Source: Fictibacillus terranigra (GTDB lineage: Bacteria > Bacillota > Bacilli > Bacillales > Fictibacillaceae). Taken from it: DNA of 64,000 nucleotides. Position 1 is the first letter of the stretch. Each line of letters begins with the position of its first letter. Of this stretch, positions 25,823 to 34,051 are shown piece by piece. Below the pieces are notes generated by a model. That model worked only from the letters and a program-made list of their open reading frames with translations. It did no database searches and was not told the origin of the DNA. The stretch spans positions 682,001 through 746,000 of the forward strand of contig NZ_JAUHLN010000001.1 of NCBI RefSeq assembly GCF_030412265.1. The letters are read 5' to 3'. The position numbers were made by a program, and so were the translations under genes.

Positions 25823-25857
25823 GGGAAGCACGGAGCACTCTCCATGCTTCCCTTTTT
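25823..25857 (+). terminator. Rho-independent terminator of the second EnvC-like gene
   Basis: GGGAAGCA/TGCTTCCC with an inner GGAG/CTCC stem and five T. Confidence 0.9.
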
Positions 25858-25880
25858 GTCAATTAAAAAGGGGAGGAAAG

Positions 25881-26780
25881 ATGAAAACCGGCCAAGCTCG
25901 AGGCATTGCAGAAGATTGGGTAAGGGAGAACGCCAGCCCTGAAGATTGGTTTTTGGGTGCCTATTTCAGCGGATCCATCATCGAGCTGTCAGATTACGAC
26001 GAACTGCCGATTGGTTCAGACGCCGATCTCGTTTATCTCAACACCTTTTAAAAACAGCCGAAGAAGTGCTTTCCTCTTACCGCTTGGCAGGCAGTTTTCG
26101 TACGAAGCAATCATCGCTGACCCGACCGGACATCTGCAAAGACTTCAGCTGGATGTTGGTAAGCACTTTGCTGATAAAAAGATGGGTGTTGCCGGTGCCA
26201 AAACGCCATGAGAAGGATTAAAGCGGGGACTCGCAGCGATTCATCCGGAAGCACCCATTCATGAACAAGTAACAAGCGGCTGTTTCCAGCAGGGGGGGTG
26301 ACTCACGTTCTTCTCGCCGCCGCGCTCGCAATCCTACCGTTAGGATTCGCTGCCTCAAAGCACGGGAGGTGTTAGCCTAATACGGACAGGAAAAATTGTA
26401 TAGAGATCTTTTGAAGCTGCAAGGCAGTGAACATTTAACGCGTGAAAAGGTGGAACATCATCTAACAAACCTTGAAACTATTTTTGATGAGACAGCATCG
26501 GTTTCAAGGACGCCGTTCTTTTTCAGTTCGGATATTACCGGGAAGCTGTATTCTGGATCGCTGCGACGTTTGCACGGTGCCACACGATCCTTGCGGCAGA
26601 TGCTGGTCGAGATCTCCGAGAATCACTGGCTCCCGCTTTCAGCCATCTTCTTTCAGACCTTGGCATTGCAAATTTTAAACAAAGCACAGGAAGTCATTGC
26701 GTTCCTCCCGTATGTATGGGGCACCGCAGAAGCCATCATGTCAGCGAACCCTGGCATAATAGATCAGAACAAAGATCAAG
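25881..26780 (+). pseudogene. Decayed nucleotidyltransferase-superfamily gene
   Basis: ATG 25881 with a GGGAGGAAAG site opens a frame (MKTGQARGIAEDWV, then GAYFSGSIIELSDYDELP and GSDADLVY) that resembles the GS...DxD active site of aminoglycoside-nucleotidyltransferase-like proteins. It stops at 26049. Continuations of the same protein are found in changing frames: LPLGRQFSYEAIIADPTG, HLQRLQLDVGKHFADK, YRDLLKLQGSEHLTREKVEH, EAVFWIAATFARCHTILAAD, DLGIANFK, EVIAFLPYVWGTAEAIMSAN. At least five frameshifts and one nonsense change are needed, over about the length of an intact 280-residue gene, so it is dead. The terminator at 26781 remains. Confidence 0.75.
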
Positions 26781-26810
26781 CATGCCGGCAAAATAGCGGG
26801 CATGTTTTTT
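26781..26810 (+). terminator. Terminator of the decayed gene
   Basis: CATGCCGGC/GCGGGCATG hairpin and six T. Confidence 0.8.
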
Positions 26811-26914
26811 CGTCGAAATCACTCTTAAGAGCGATATTGATCCGGTGAAAATTGGTCTATACTGATAAGGCTTTAATAATAGGATGCATCATGGATCGTA
26901 CGGGAGTGGAGCTT

Positions 26915-28498
26915 TTGAAAGTATTTATATTGCTAGTATCAGCCTGGCTGCTGTTTTTGCCGCAGCAAGCGGACGCCCACGCTTTTCTTGTCCAGTCCCA
27001 TCCGTCCGAGGAAAGCAGTCTCGGCACCATGCCTCCTTCCGTGAAGTTAACCTTCAACGAACGATTGGAGAAGGAACTGTACTCTTTGAAAATACTGGAT
27101 GATAGAGGGGATGTGATTACAAAAGAGCCGCGCATGAGTAAGGACCAGCGTTCACTAAGTGTAAGCGTTCCTTCTCAGAAAAAAGGGGTCTACACTGTTC
27201 AATACTCGGTGATTTCAGCTGATGGCCATCCTGTAAATGGCGCTTACCTATTTACAGTGGGCAATACCGCCTCTAAAGGAAGCACGCCAGCTCTGCCCGC
27301 GGGGGAATCAGGAAACCATGAGGAAAATGTATATAATCCCGCCTCATGGCTCGTCAGAACGCTTTATTACATCGCTTTGCTTCTGGCATCCGGCTGGGTG
27401 CTATGGAAGTCGTTTATACCTTTTACCCGGTCTGAACAGAAAGAGGATTATATAAAAAGAGGACGGCAGCTGCAAAGGATCCATCTCCTTTTACTGGCCG
27501 GCTTCATAGGCATACAAGCGAGTGGCCTGCTGAACGGATCGACGTGGAACAAACTGCCGGATCTTCTTATCCATTCGGCTGTCGGGTGGTCCTGGATGCT
27601 GTCACTTGCTGTCGCCGCTGCCGGGTTGTTTTTAACCTGGAGGAGGGCATGGTTTGATATCACCTGGGCCGCACTGCTGCTTCTTGCTAAAAGTTTAAAC
27701 GGACACGCTGCGGGGCAGGAAATGGCGGCAGCAGCTGTTGGGCTTGATGTGCTGCATCTGCTGTTTGCTTCAGTTTGGGCCGGCGGACTCTGCTATTTAT
27801 ATCAAAGCTCACGGAAGAACCAATCTGATGCCGCCGCTTTTATAAGCAGGTTTTCTGCTGCGGCCCTGGTCAGCTTATGTGTGCTGATCGTAACGGGCGT
27901 GCCGTATTCCCTTCTTTTGCTGCCGAGAATCTCTTATATCTGGGACACGGCCTGGGGCATCTTCTTAAGTTTAAAAGCGGTTGCCGTTGTCCTCATTCTC
28001 ATAACCGGGGCTTTCCTTCGCTTTTATTTGAACAAAAGAAACGGACAGGCCTCGGTCAGTACGCTCCTGAAGATCGACCTTTCCTTAATGGCGGCCGTCC
28101 TTATCATTGTTGCTGTGTTCACTCAGCTAAGCCCTAATCCTGAAAACGAGGCACTGAATTGGAAAGAACGTAAAAACGGCGTGCGGCTTGAAATCCATAC
28201 GTCCGTGCTTCAGCCAGGAGCCAATCGCTTTAACGTAAAGACTGTCACAAAAAAGGGAGAACCGGTGATTGAAAAGGCAGAACTGCAATTTCAGTCCTTG
28301 GATCAGCCGAGTGTTCCGAAAATCATTGTCCCGTTGAAACGTGAAAAAGGATCAGACAGCCGCCATTCATCGTACGGAAAAACAGGAGCATATCCGCCTT
28401 TTCCAGGGAAGTGGAGAATAACCATCAGGGTAATAGACGCCGATGTGGATGAGATCTCCGTTTCTAAAGACATTAAAATCTATAAATTGCAGCCATAG
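26915..28498 (+). CDS. ycnJ: Copper import/resistance protein with CopC and CopD domains (YcnJ type)
   Basis: The 527-residue protein has a signal peptide followed by a CopC-like beta domain whose first residue after cleavage is likely the His of AHAFLVQSHP. HPVNGAYLFTVG near residue 105 completes the copper-site region. Eight or so membrane helices of the CopD type follow, then a YtkA-like extracytoplasmic domain (GVRLEIHTSVLQPGANRFNV). B. subtilis YcnJ (541 residues) is a copper importer needed under copper limitation. TTG 26915 with GGAG 8 bases upstream is preferred to the earlier GTG/ATG codons. ycnI follows 20 bases later. The regulator ycnK of the B. subtilis operon is missing here. 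Confidence 0.88.
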   Translation: MKVFILLVSAWLLFLPQQADAHAFLVQSHPSEESSLGTMPPSVKLTFNERLEKELYSLKILDDRGDVITKEPRMSKDQRSLSVSVPSQKKGVYTVQYSVISADGHPVNGAYLFTVGNTASKGSTPALPAGESGNHEENVYNPASWLVRTLYYIALLLASGWVLWKSFIPFTRSEQKEDYIKRGRQLQRIHLLLLAGFIGIQASGLLNGSTWNKLPDLLIHSAVGWSWMLSLAVAAAGLFLTWRRAWFDITWAALLLLAKSLNGHAAGQEMAAAAVGLDVLHLLFASVWAGGLCYLYQSSRKNQSDAAAFISRFSAAALVSLCVLIVTGVPYSLLLLPRISYIWDTAWGIFLSLKAVAVVLILITGAFLRFYLNKRNGQASVSTLLKIDLSLMAAVLIIVAVFTQLSPNPENEALNWKERKNGVRLEIHTSVLQPGANRFNVKTVTKKGEPVIEKAELQFQSLDQPSVPKIIVPLKREKGSDSRHSSYGKTGAYPPFPGKWRITIRVIDADVDEISVSKDIKIYKLQP

Positions 28499-28518
28499 CA
28501 GTGGAAGGAATGGTAAAT

Positions 28519-29151
28519 ATGAAGAAAAAACTAACATCTATTGTAACAGTATGTGCCGCATCACTCTTTATTTTCTCAGGATCGGCAAGTGCGCACGTAG
28601 TCGTATTCCCGCAGCAGACCATGCAGGGCACCTACGAAAAATTTTCCGTGCGAGTTCCCAGCGAGAAGGATGTTCCAACAGTGAAAGTAAAGGTGGAGAT
28701 ACCGAAGGACGTTGAGATCTCCCGTTTTGAACCGATGCCTGGATGGAGATATTCGATCGAAAAGGATTCAAAGGGCCTTATTAAAAGTGTGACATGGACG
28801 GCCGAGGGAAAAGGGATTGCTGCAACCGAGTTCACAGAGTTTAATATGCAGGGTAAAGTAGGGGACAAAGCAAAAAAGATTGTTTGGAAAGCCTATCAGA
28901 AGTACAAGGACGGCAGCACTGTCGCCTGGGAAGGACCAGAGAGTTCTGAAACGCCAGCTTCTGTTACAGAAGTGATGAAAGGTAACGGAGACGCGCATGG
29001 CCATATGCACGGAGCCATGGACGATGAAGAAAAAGAAACAGATGACGATCAAGACAATCAAGACAATTCATCATTGCCGCTGTACCTGTCAGGTGCTGCC
29101 TTACTGCTCAGTTTGATTTCACTCGTTCTTTCTGCGAGAAAAAGAAGATAA
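28519..29151 (+). CDS. ycnI: YcnI copper-binding membrane-anchored protein (DUF1775)
   Basis: The 210-residue protein has a signal peptide ending SASA, then HVVVFPQQTMQGTYEKFSVR. The histidine at the mature N-terminus starts the monohistidine copper site of YcnI. The DUF1775 domain continues to EGPESSETPASV, then a His/Asp/Glu-rich linker (HGHMHGAMDDEE) and a C-terminal membrane helix with a basic end. It probably hands copper to or from YcnJ on the cell surface. ATG 28519 follows AAGGA; spacing to ycnJ indicates one operon. Confidence 0.88.
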   Translation: MKKKLTSIVTVCAASLFIFSGSASAHVVVFPQQTMQGTYEKFSVRVPSEKDVPTVKVKVEIPKDVEISRFEPMPGWRYSIEKDSKGLIKSVTWTAEGKGIAATEFTEFNMQGKVGDKAKKIVWKAYQKYKDGSTVAWEGPESSETPASVTEVMKGNGDAHGHMHGAMDDEEKETDDDQDNQDNSSLPLYLSGAALLLSLISLVLSARKRR

Positions 29152-29159
29152 TGAATCAG

Positions 29160-29187
29160 AGGATCTGCTCCTGCGGATCCTTTTTTT
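29160..29187 (+). terminator. Rho-independent terminator of ycnJ-ycnI
   Basis: AGGATCTGC/GCGGATCCT stem, four-base loop, seven T. Confidence 0.88.
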
Positions 29188-29284
29188 CGGTCGTCTGCTC
29201 CGACCATAAGAGCAAGAATGAGGACGATTTTGAAAGATACAGCTGTTAAAATTAGGGCAGAATACGGAAGAGGTGAGCAATGAG

Positions 29285-30079
29285 ATGGATCAGATAAAGG
29301 TGTTTAACGATTTGCATCAGGGTGAGGATTTGCTTATGTTAGGGAATGCGTGGGATGTGCTGTCTGCCATTTTGATGGAGAAAGCAGGGTTTAAAGCGAT
29401 CGGGACGACGAGCTGGGGAGTTGCGAACACATTTGGGCTCAGTGATGGGGAACGGCTTGAGTTCACGAAGCATCTGAACGTGATCAAAAGTATCGTGGAT
29501 CACGTCAGTATTCCGGTTTCTGCAGACATCGAAGCCGGCTATGGAGAAGAACCTGCGGGGATTGTGGAAAATGTCTTGCGGACAGCCGATGCCGGAGTAG
29601 CAGGCATCAATCTCGAAGATTCATTGAAATCACAAAAAGGCCTCCGTGACATGGTTGAGCATGGAAAGATTCTTTCAATGATTCGAAAAGCGCTCGACAG
29701 CCGAGGCTATCATGATTTCTATGTTAACGCCCGCGTCGACACTTATTTTCAAAGAGAAGATCCGTTAAGCGAGACGCTTGAACGGGCGAGAGTCTATACC
29801 GAAAGCGGAGCAAGCGGAATTTTTGTTCCGGGGGTGGCGGACGAGTATGATATTAAGGAGATGGCATCAAATATCTCCGTCCCATTGAATGTATTGTCAT
29901 TCCCTGGCCTGACAGATGGCCGCCCATTAAAGGAATGGGGAGTCAAACGCCTCAGTTTCGGAAATGCGTTTTCGGACCAGGTGATTGCTATGATGGAAAA
30001 GACAGCCCTGGAGGTCCTTCAAACCGTAAACACAAAACGATTATATGAAGGTGAACATTATGCTTCAGAACCGGTATGA
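29285..30079 (+). CDS. Isocitrate lyase/PEP mutase-superfamily enzyme
   Basis: A 264-residue TIM-barrel enzyme with family motifs: GNAWDVLSAILMEKAGFKAI, GTTSWGVANTFG, VSADIEAGYGE (metal-binding Asp/Glu), GINLEDS and VNARVDTYF. Members cleave or rearrange C-C or C-P bonds of oxaloacetate-, methylisocitrate- or phosphonopyruvate-like substrates. The catalytic KKCGH of true isocitrate lyases is absent, so it is of the oxaloacetate hydrolase/phosphomutase-like subgroup with unknown substrate. ATG 29285 is best placed after GAGGTGAG, although GTG 29273 is possible. Its end overlaps the next gene by 20 bases, so it is translationally linked to the DNA-repair genes. Confidence 0.82.
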   Translation: MDQIKVFNDLHQGEDLLMLGNAWDVLSAILMEKAGFKAIGTTSWGVANTFGLSDGERLEFTKHLNVIKSIVDHVSIPVSADIEAGYGEEPAGIVENVLRTADAGVAGINLEDSLKSQKGLRDMVEHGKILSMIRKALDSRGYHDFYVNARVDTYFQREDPLSETLERARVYTESGASGIFVPGVADEYDIKEMASNISVPLNVLSFPGLTDGRPLKEWGVKRLSFGNAFSDQVIAMMEKTALEVLQTVNTKRLYEGEHYASEPV

Positions 30080-30923
30080 CTTAATTGAGCCTGAAGACAG
30101 CAGGCATGCTGCTTTTTACGAAAAATTGCTGAAGAAGGATAGAAATGAAGGTTATTATATCGGTGTTTCTACAACTGGCATCGCATGCCGTTTTGGATGC
30201 AGTGCCACACCACCCCAAAAGAAGAACACCATTTTTTCCAAAAGGCTGTTTGACCTTATCTGCCTTGGGTTCCGAGAATGCAAAGTTTGCAAACCATCAA
30301 GCGATGGGTCCGAACGAGCGGGACAGGATGAGGATATTCGCCGCTATGAATATGTGAAAGAGGCAAATGAACGGCTGAAAATCGAGAATAATAGGGATTC
30401 GATGCTTACCGAAACTGTAACCTATCAAAGATACTGGACCCCGATCGGTGTAATGATCTCCTGTTTTTATAAAGAAGAATGCTGTTTGCTGGAGTTTATG
30501 GACCGGCGTGAGCTTGCGGCAGAACTGCTTTTCTTAAAAAAGAAGCTGAACGCCAATCTTAAAAAGAGATCAACTTCATTAGGCAGCCGATTAGGTATTG
30601 AGCTGCAAGAGTATTTTGCAGGATTCCGGTATGAATTTTCTATTCCTGCCGCCAGCATTGGAACAGACTTTCAACTGCAGACATGGAAAGCGCTGAGGGA
30701 GATTTCGTATGGCACGACACGCAGCTATAAAGGACAGGCGGAGGTTCTGGGCCGGCCGACAGCCGTAAGGGCAGTGGCGAACGCAAACGGAAAGAATCGC
30801 ATCTGCATCCTTATTCCCTGTCACCGGGTGATCGGGGATAATGGTGATTTGAGAGGGTATGCTGGAGGACTGGACAGAAAACAATTTCTTCTTGAACTTG
30901 AAAATAACAGAAGTTTACAATGA
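30060..30923 (+). CDS. Methylated-DNA-cysteine S-methyltransferase with N-terminal Ada zinc domain
   Basis: The 287-residue protein has a C-terminal Ogt/AdaB-type domain with the active-site LIPCHRVIG (Cys accepts the O6-methyl group of guanine) and TRSYKGQAEVLGRP. Unusually, the N-terminus holds an Ada-type zinc site, CRFGC and CKVC, spaced as in phosphotriester-repairing Ada proteins, but no AraC helix-turn-helix. It thus combines a zinc domain and O6-methylguanine repair in one chain, while the separate adaA-like gene downstream keeps zinc domain plus HTH. ATG 30060 follows GAAGGTGA. Part of a three-gene cluster. Confidence 0.87.
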   Translation: MLQNRYDLIEPEDSRHAAFYEKLLKKDRNEGYYIGVSTTGIACRFGCSATPPQKKNTIFSKRLFDLICLGFRECKVCKPSSDGSERAGQDEDIRRYEYVKEANERLKIENNRDSMLTETVTYQRYWTPIGVMISCFYKEECCLLEFMDRRELAAELLFLKKKLNANLKKRSTSLGSRLGIELQEYFAGFRYEFSIPAASIGTDFQLQTWKALREISYGTTRSYKGQAEVLGRPTAVRAVANANGKNRICILIPCHRVIGDNGDLRGYAGGLDRKQFLLELENNRSLQ

Positions 30924-30949
30924 GGGCATAGGAAGGGGGGCAGAAAGCC

Positions 30950-31498
30950 ATGGCTAATCTATCATTTGAAGAGATGTGGGAAAAGATTATGGCGTGTGAC
31001 AGCTCGTATGACGGTTTATTTTATACCGCGGTTAAAACGACCAAAATTTATTGCCGTCCTTCTTGCCGCTCACGAAAACCGAAAAAAATCAACGTGGATT
31101 TTTATGAAACCATAACCGAAGCGATAGAGGCGGGATTTCGTGCCTGTAAACGATGTCAGCCGGATACCGGGCTGTCTCCGCAGATGGAGCTGGTCACGGG
31201 CGTAAAATCATTTCTTCTGATGCATTATAAAAAACCTCTAATTCTACAGGACATTGCCGATCATGCAGGTGTCAGCCCATTTTACCTGGAACGGCAATTT
31301 AAGCAGGCGACTTCTGACACTCCGCGTACGTATCTCGAGAAGGTCAGGGTAGACAAGGCCGTGCACCTCCTGAAGCATTCCAGCTTGACGAATCTCGAAA
31401 TCTGCTACGAAGCTGGCTTTCAAAGCACGTCTAATTTTTATAAAGTTTTTCGAACGATGATGAACTGCTCTCCGAATGAGTATCGCCGCTTAAGATAA
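30950..31498 (+). CDS. adaA: AdaA-like bifunctional transcriptional activator/DNA repair protein
   Basis: The 182-residue protein has an Ada zinc domain (four cysteines: CRPSC and CKRC, residues about 36-70), which accepts methyl groups from methylphosphotriesters, and an AraC-type double helix-turn-helix (residues about 90-182, IADHAGVSPFYLERQFK and EICYEAGFQSTSNFYKVF). In B. subtilis methylated AdaA activates the adaAB operon for the adaptive response to alkylation. It likely controls this cluster, although its own gene is last in it. ATG 30950 with a GGGGGG-rich site upstream. Confidence 0.9.
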   Translation: MANLSFEEMWEKIMACDSSYDGLFYTAVKTTKIYCRPSCRSRKPKKINVDFYETITEAIEAGFRACKRCQPDTGLSPQMELVTGVKSFLLMHYKKPLILQDIADHAGVSPFYLERQFKQATSDTPRTYLEKVRVDKAVHLLKHSSLTNLEICYEAGFQSTSNFYKVFRTMMNCSPNEYRRLR

Positions 31499-31505
31499 GC
31501 ACTGT

Positions 31506-31545
31506 AAAAAACACTTTCGTGCACACACGAAAGTGTTTTTTTATA
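31506..31545. terminator. Bidirectional terminator between adaA and citA
   Basis: AAAAAACACTTTCGTG and its complement with T-runs on both strands; serves two convergent genes. Confidence 0.92.
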
Positions 31546-31548
31546 CAA

Positions 31549-32655
31549 TCAGTTGTGCTGTACATCTGCCATACTGCGTTCAGGGCCGATGTATACAGAT
31601 TCGGGCCTGAAGATCGCATTGTCTTCAGACTGCTCTAGCACATGGGCAGTCCAGCCTACCATTCGGCTGGCCGTAAAGGTTGGCGTAAACAGCTGTTCAT
31701 CCATTTGAATGGCCTTCATAATCGCGGCAGCATAAAATTCTACGTTCGTATATAATGAACGGCCTGGTTTGAATTCCTGCAATAAAGCAACAGCTGTACG
31801 TTCTGTCTCAAGTGCCAGATCAAGCCACTGGTCTTTTCCCGACATGTTTAAGAGGCGTTCTTTTAAAGCCATCGCCCGTGGGTCAACGGTTTTATATACA
31901 CGATGTCCGAATCCCATCAGCTTCTCACCACGGATTAACTTTTCTCTGATCACTTTTTCAGGGTCGCCTGCTTGCGAAATCTCATCCAAGAGGGCGATCA
32001 CACCAGAGGGTGCACCCCCGTGAAGAGGGCCTTTCATCGTGCCAATGGCCGACGTTGCAGCAGAAACGAGGTCTGATTCTGTCGATGCGGTTACCCTGGC
32101 TGCAAAAGTCGAAGCATTCATCCCATGCTCCAGCGTAAGGATCATATAGGTTTCAAGTGCTTCGGCATGTGCTTTTAATGGTGCTGTACCATTGATCATA
32201 AAGAGATAGTTTTCAACATGATCTAAATCTTCGCGAGGAGAAAGAAAAGGTTTTCCTGCCATTCTTCTTGTGCGGTACGCTATGATACTTGGAACAAGAG
32301 CAGTCAGTCTGATTGCTTGGCTTATGGTAGGTTTCCAGCCATATTTTTCAGTGCCTTCTGAAGAGATAGCGGTTCGGATCACACTCATTAAATCCATCCC
32401 TTTTGGAAGGTGATCAATGACCTCTTTCATGGAGTCACAAAGCACCCGGTTCTGGTTTAACTCGTTCTTCAGTTGTGCTCGTTCAGGTCCACCAGGAAAT
32501 CGTCCATGCCATAGGAAATACGCAGTTTCTTCAAAAGAATAGTGTTTCGTCACTTCTCCGATGTCTAATCCTCTGTACAGCAATTTGCCCTGAATTCCGT
32601 CCACAAGGCTGATGGATGTTTGTGCGGCGACCACACCTTTGAGTCCTTTTTCCAT
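31549..32655 (-). CDS. citA: Citrate synthase (CitA type)
   Basis: The 368-residue enzyme condenses oxaloacetate and acetyl-CoA to citrate. Family motifs are present: HGGAPSGVIALLDEI (catalytic His), MGFGHRVYKTVDPRA (second His and substrate Arg), and the acetyl-CoA-binding C-terminal region RMVGWTAHVLEQ. Length fits B. subtilis CitA (366). The second ATG (32655) is chosen because GGAG lies 8 bases before it; the first (32661) is too close. The divergent neighbour is a LysR regulator as in the B. subtilis citA-citR pair, where CitR represses citA. Methylcitrate synthase activity cannot be excluded. Confidence 0.9.
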   Translation of the reverse strand: MEKGLKGVVAAQTSISLVDGIQGKLLYRGLDIGEVTKHYSFEETAYFLWHGRFPGGPERAQLKNELNQNRVLCDSMKEVIDHLPKGMDLMSVIRTAISSEGTEKYGWKPTISQAIRLTALVPSIIAYRTRRMAGKPFLSPREDLDHVENYLFMINGTAPLKAHAEALETYMILTLEHGMNASTFAARVTASTESDLVSAATSAIGTMKGPLHGGAPSGVIALLDEISQAGDPEKVIREKLIRGEKLMGFGHRVYKTVDPRAMALKERLLNMSGKDQWLDLALETERTAVALLQEFKPGRSLYTNVEFYAAAIMKAIQMDEQLFTPTFTASRMVGWTAHVLEQSEDNAIFRPESVYIGPERSMADVQHN

Positions 32656-32762
32656 GATCATCTCTCCTTTTCCTCTTTGATAACATTGTATAAAATAGAT
32701 ATAATTAAGAAAATTAAATCCTTTTAAAGAACTTGATTAGGATCATTAATAAGGAGATAATA

Positions 32763-33641
32763 ATGGAGTTTAATTGGCTATATACCTTTCTAACGGCAGC
32801 AGAAACGGGGAATTTCAGAAAGACAGCAGAGATACTCTACATATCACAGCCTTCTGTAACCGTTCATATCAAGCAGCTTGAAAAAGAAATCGGGGTATTG
32901 CTTTTCCATCGGGAAGGAAAAAAAGTGAAGCTGACGGAAGACGGGAAGCGCTATTTGGATCATGCGAAAAAGCTCATTTCTGTTTATGAAAGCGGGCTTG
33001 AGGATCTTGCTTCCTTCAGCCAGGGCTATACGAGCAAGCTGGTCCTCGCGATTTCCCCGCTCATTGCGGATACGATTCTTCCTTTTGTTCTGAAGCGATT
33101 TTTAAATAAGCACCCTGAAACCGAAATATCGGTCAGAATCATTGATTCGGAAAATATTGAAAAAGCAGTATTGAAGGAAGAAGTAGACATCGGGCTATCC
33201 TGTCTGCCGACGGCCAATCCTAATTTAATCTGTGAACTCTTATACAAAGACAAGGTAATCTTTGTTTGTACCCATGACGGGAGAGACTCGGAATCCGCCC
33301 CACCTTTGGATGAAGGGGAGATATTGGAATCCAACTATCTGCTGACTCATAACCATCCAGGGTACTGGGGCGGCCTCATAAAAAGCATAAAGGCAAAGCA
33401 TCCAGGTGTACGAATGATGGAAGTTTCCCAGGTGCATATTACAAAAAGATTTATTGTAGAAGGGCTTGGTGTATCCTTTTTGCCAGCCTCTACGGTCAGG
33501 AGAGAACTGCTGGAGGGAAGGATGCTGGAAGTGGACTGCCACTCCATTCAGCTGCCCGATGCGAATACATATGCCCTGGCAAAATACGATCACTCCAAAC
33601 AAAGAGAATTCCTTTCCTTTGTTTCCAACCATCGAATTTAA
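32763..33641 (+). CDS. citR: LysR-family regulator CitR
   Basis: The 292-residue regulator (B. subtilis CitR 291) has an N-terminal winged helix-turn-helix (FLTAAETGNFRKTAEIL, then SQPSVTVHIKQLEKEIG) and a C-terminal periplasmic-binding-like effector domain (about residues 90-290). It is transcribed divergently from citA with a 107-base AT-rich gap that should contain its operator. ATG 32763 follows AAGGAG; the upstream in-frame ATG lacks a site. Function as citA repressor is inferred from synteny. Confidence 0.88.
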   Translation: MEFNWLYTFLTAAETGNFRKTAEILYISQPSVTVHIKQLEKEIGVLLFHREGKKVKLTEDGKRYLDHAKKLISVYESGLEDLASFSQGYTSKLVLAISPLIADTILPFVLKRFLNKHPETEISVRIIDSENIEKAVLKEEVDIGLSCLPTANPNLICELLYKDKVIFVCTHDGRDSESAPPLDEGEILESNYLLTHNHPGYWGGLIKSIKAKHPGVRMMEVSQVHITKRFIVEGLGVSFLPASTVRRELLEGRMLEVDCHSIQLPDANTYALAKYDHSKQREFLSFVSNHRI

Positions 33642-33655
33642 AGGAGAGATAATCA

Positions 33656-33979
33656 ATGAAAAAGAAAATCGCAATGATCAGTATGGCGGTCCTGCTTCTG
33701 GCAGCATGTGCGTCCAACAACGGAGCGGATCAGCAGAAAAAGCATGAAAACCAAAACCGCGAAGCAGCTGACAGTGTGTTCAAGCAAAACTGTGCCAGCT
33801 GCCACGGCAACAACCTTGAAGGAGCAACCGGACCTTCTTTGAAGCATATTGGCAGCAAGTATTCGGAAAAAGAGATCATGAGTATTATTCTGGAAGGGCG
33901 GAAAGGCATGCCGGCTGGAATCCTGACCGGCGGTGACGCCAGGCTTGTGGCGGAGTGGCTGAAGGAAGAACACAAATAA
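33656..33979 (+). CDS. cccB: Cytochrome c551-like lipoprotein (CccB type)
   Basis: The 107-residue lipoprotein has a signal peptide with lipobox LAAC (Cys at about residue 19), a Lys/Asn linker and one haem c domain: CASCHG for covalent haem attachment and a distal Met within RKGMPAG. It carries electrons at the outer membrane face, as B. subtilis CccB (c551). In B. subtilis cccB lies next to ftsE; here that place is empty and the gene follows citR by 14 bases, with an AAAGGAG site overlapping the citR end, so it could be co-transcribed with citR. Confidence 0.88.
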   Translation: MKKKIAMISMAVLLLAACASNNGADQQKKHENQNREAADSVFKQNCASCHGNNLEGATGPSLKHIGSKYSEKEIMSIILEGRKGMPAGILTGGDARLVAEWLKEEHK

Positions 33980-34024
33980 GCATCTTAGTGAGACATGCGA
34001 AGACAAACGGAGAGGAATACATAG

Positions 34025-34050
34025 AAAACCGCCCGAACAGGCGGTTTTTT
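34025..34050. terminator. Bidirectional terminator between cccB and cls
   Basis: AAAACCGCC/GGCGGTTTTTT hairpin. Confidence 0.9.
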
Positions 34051-34051
34051 G

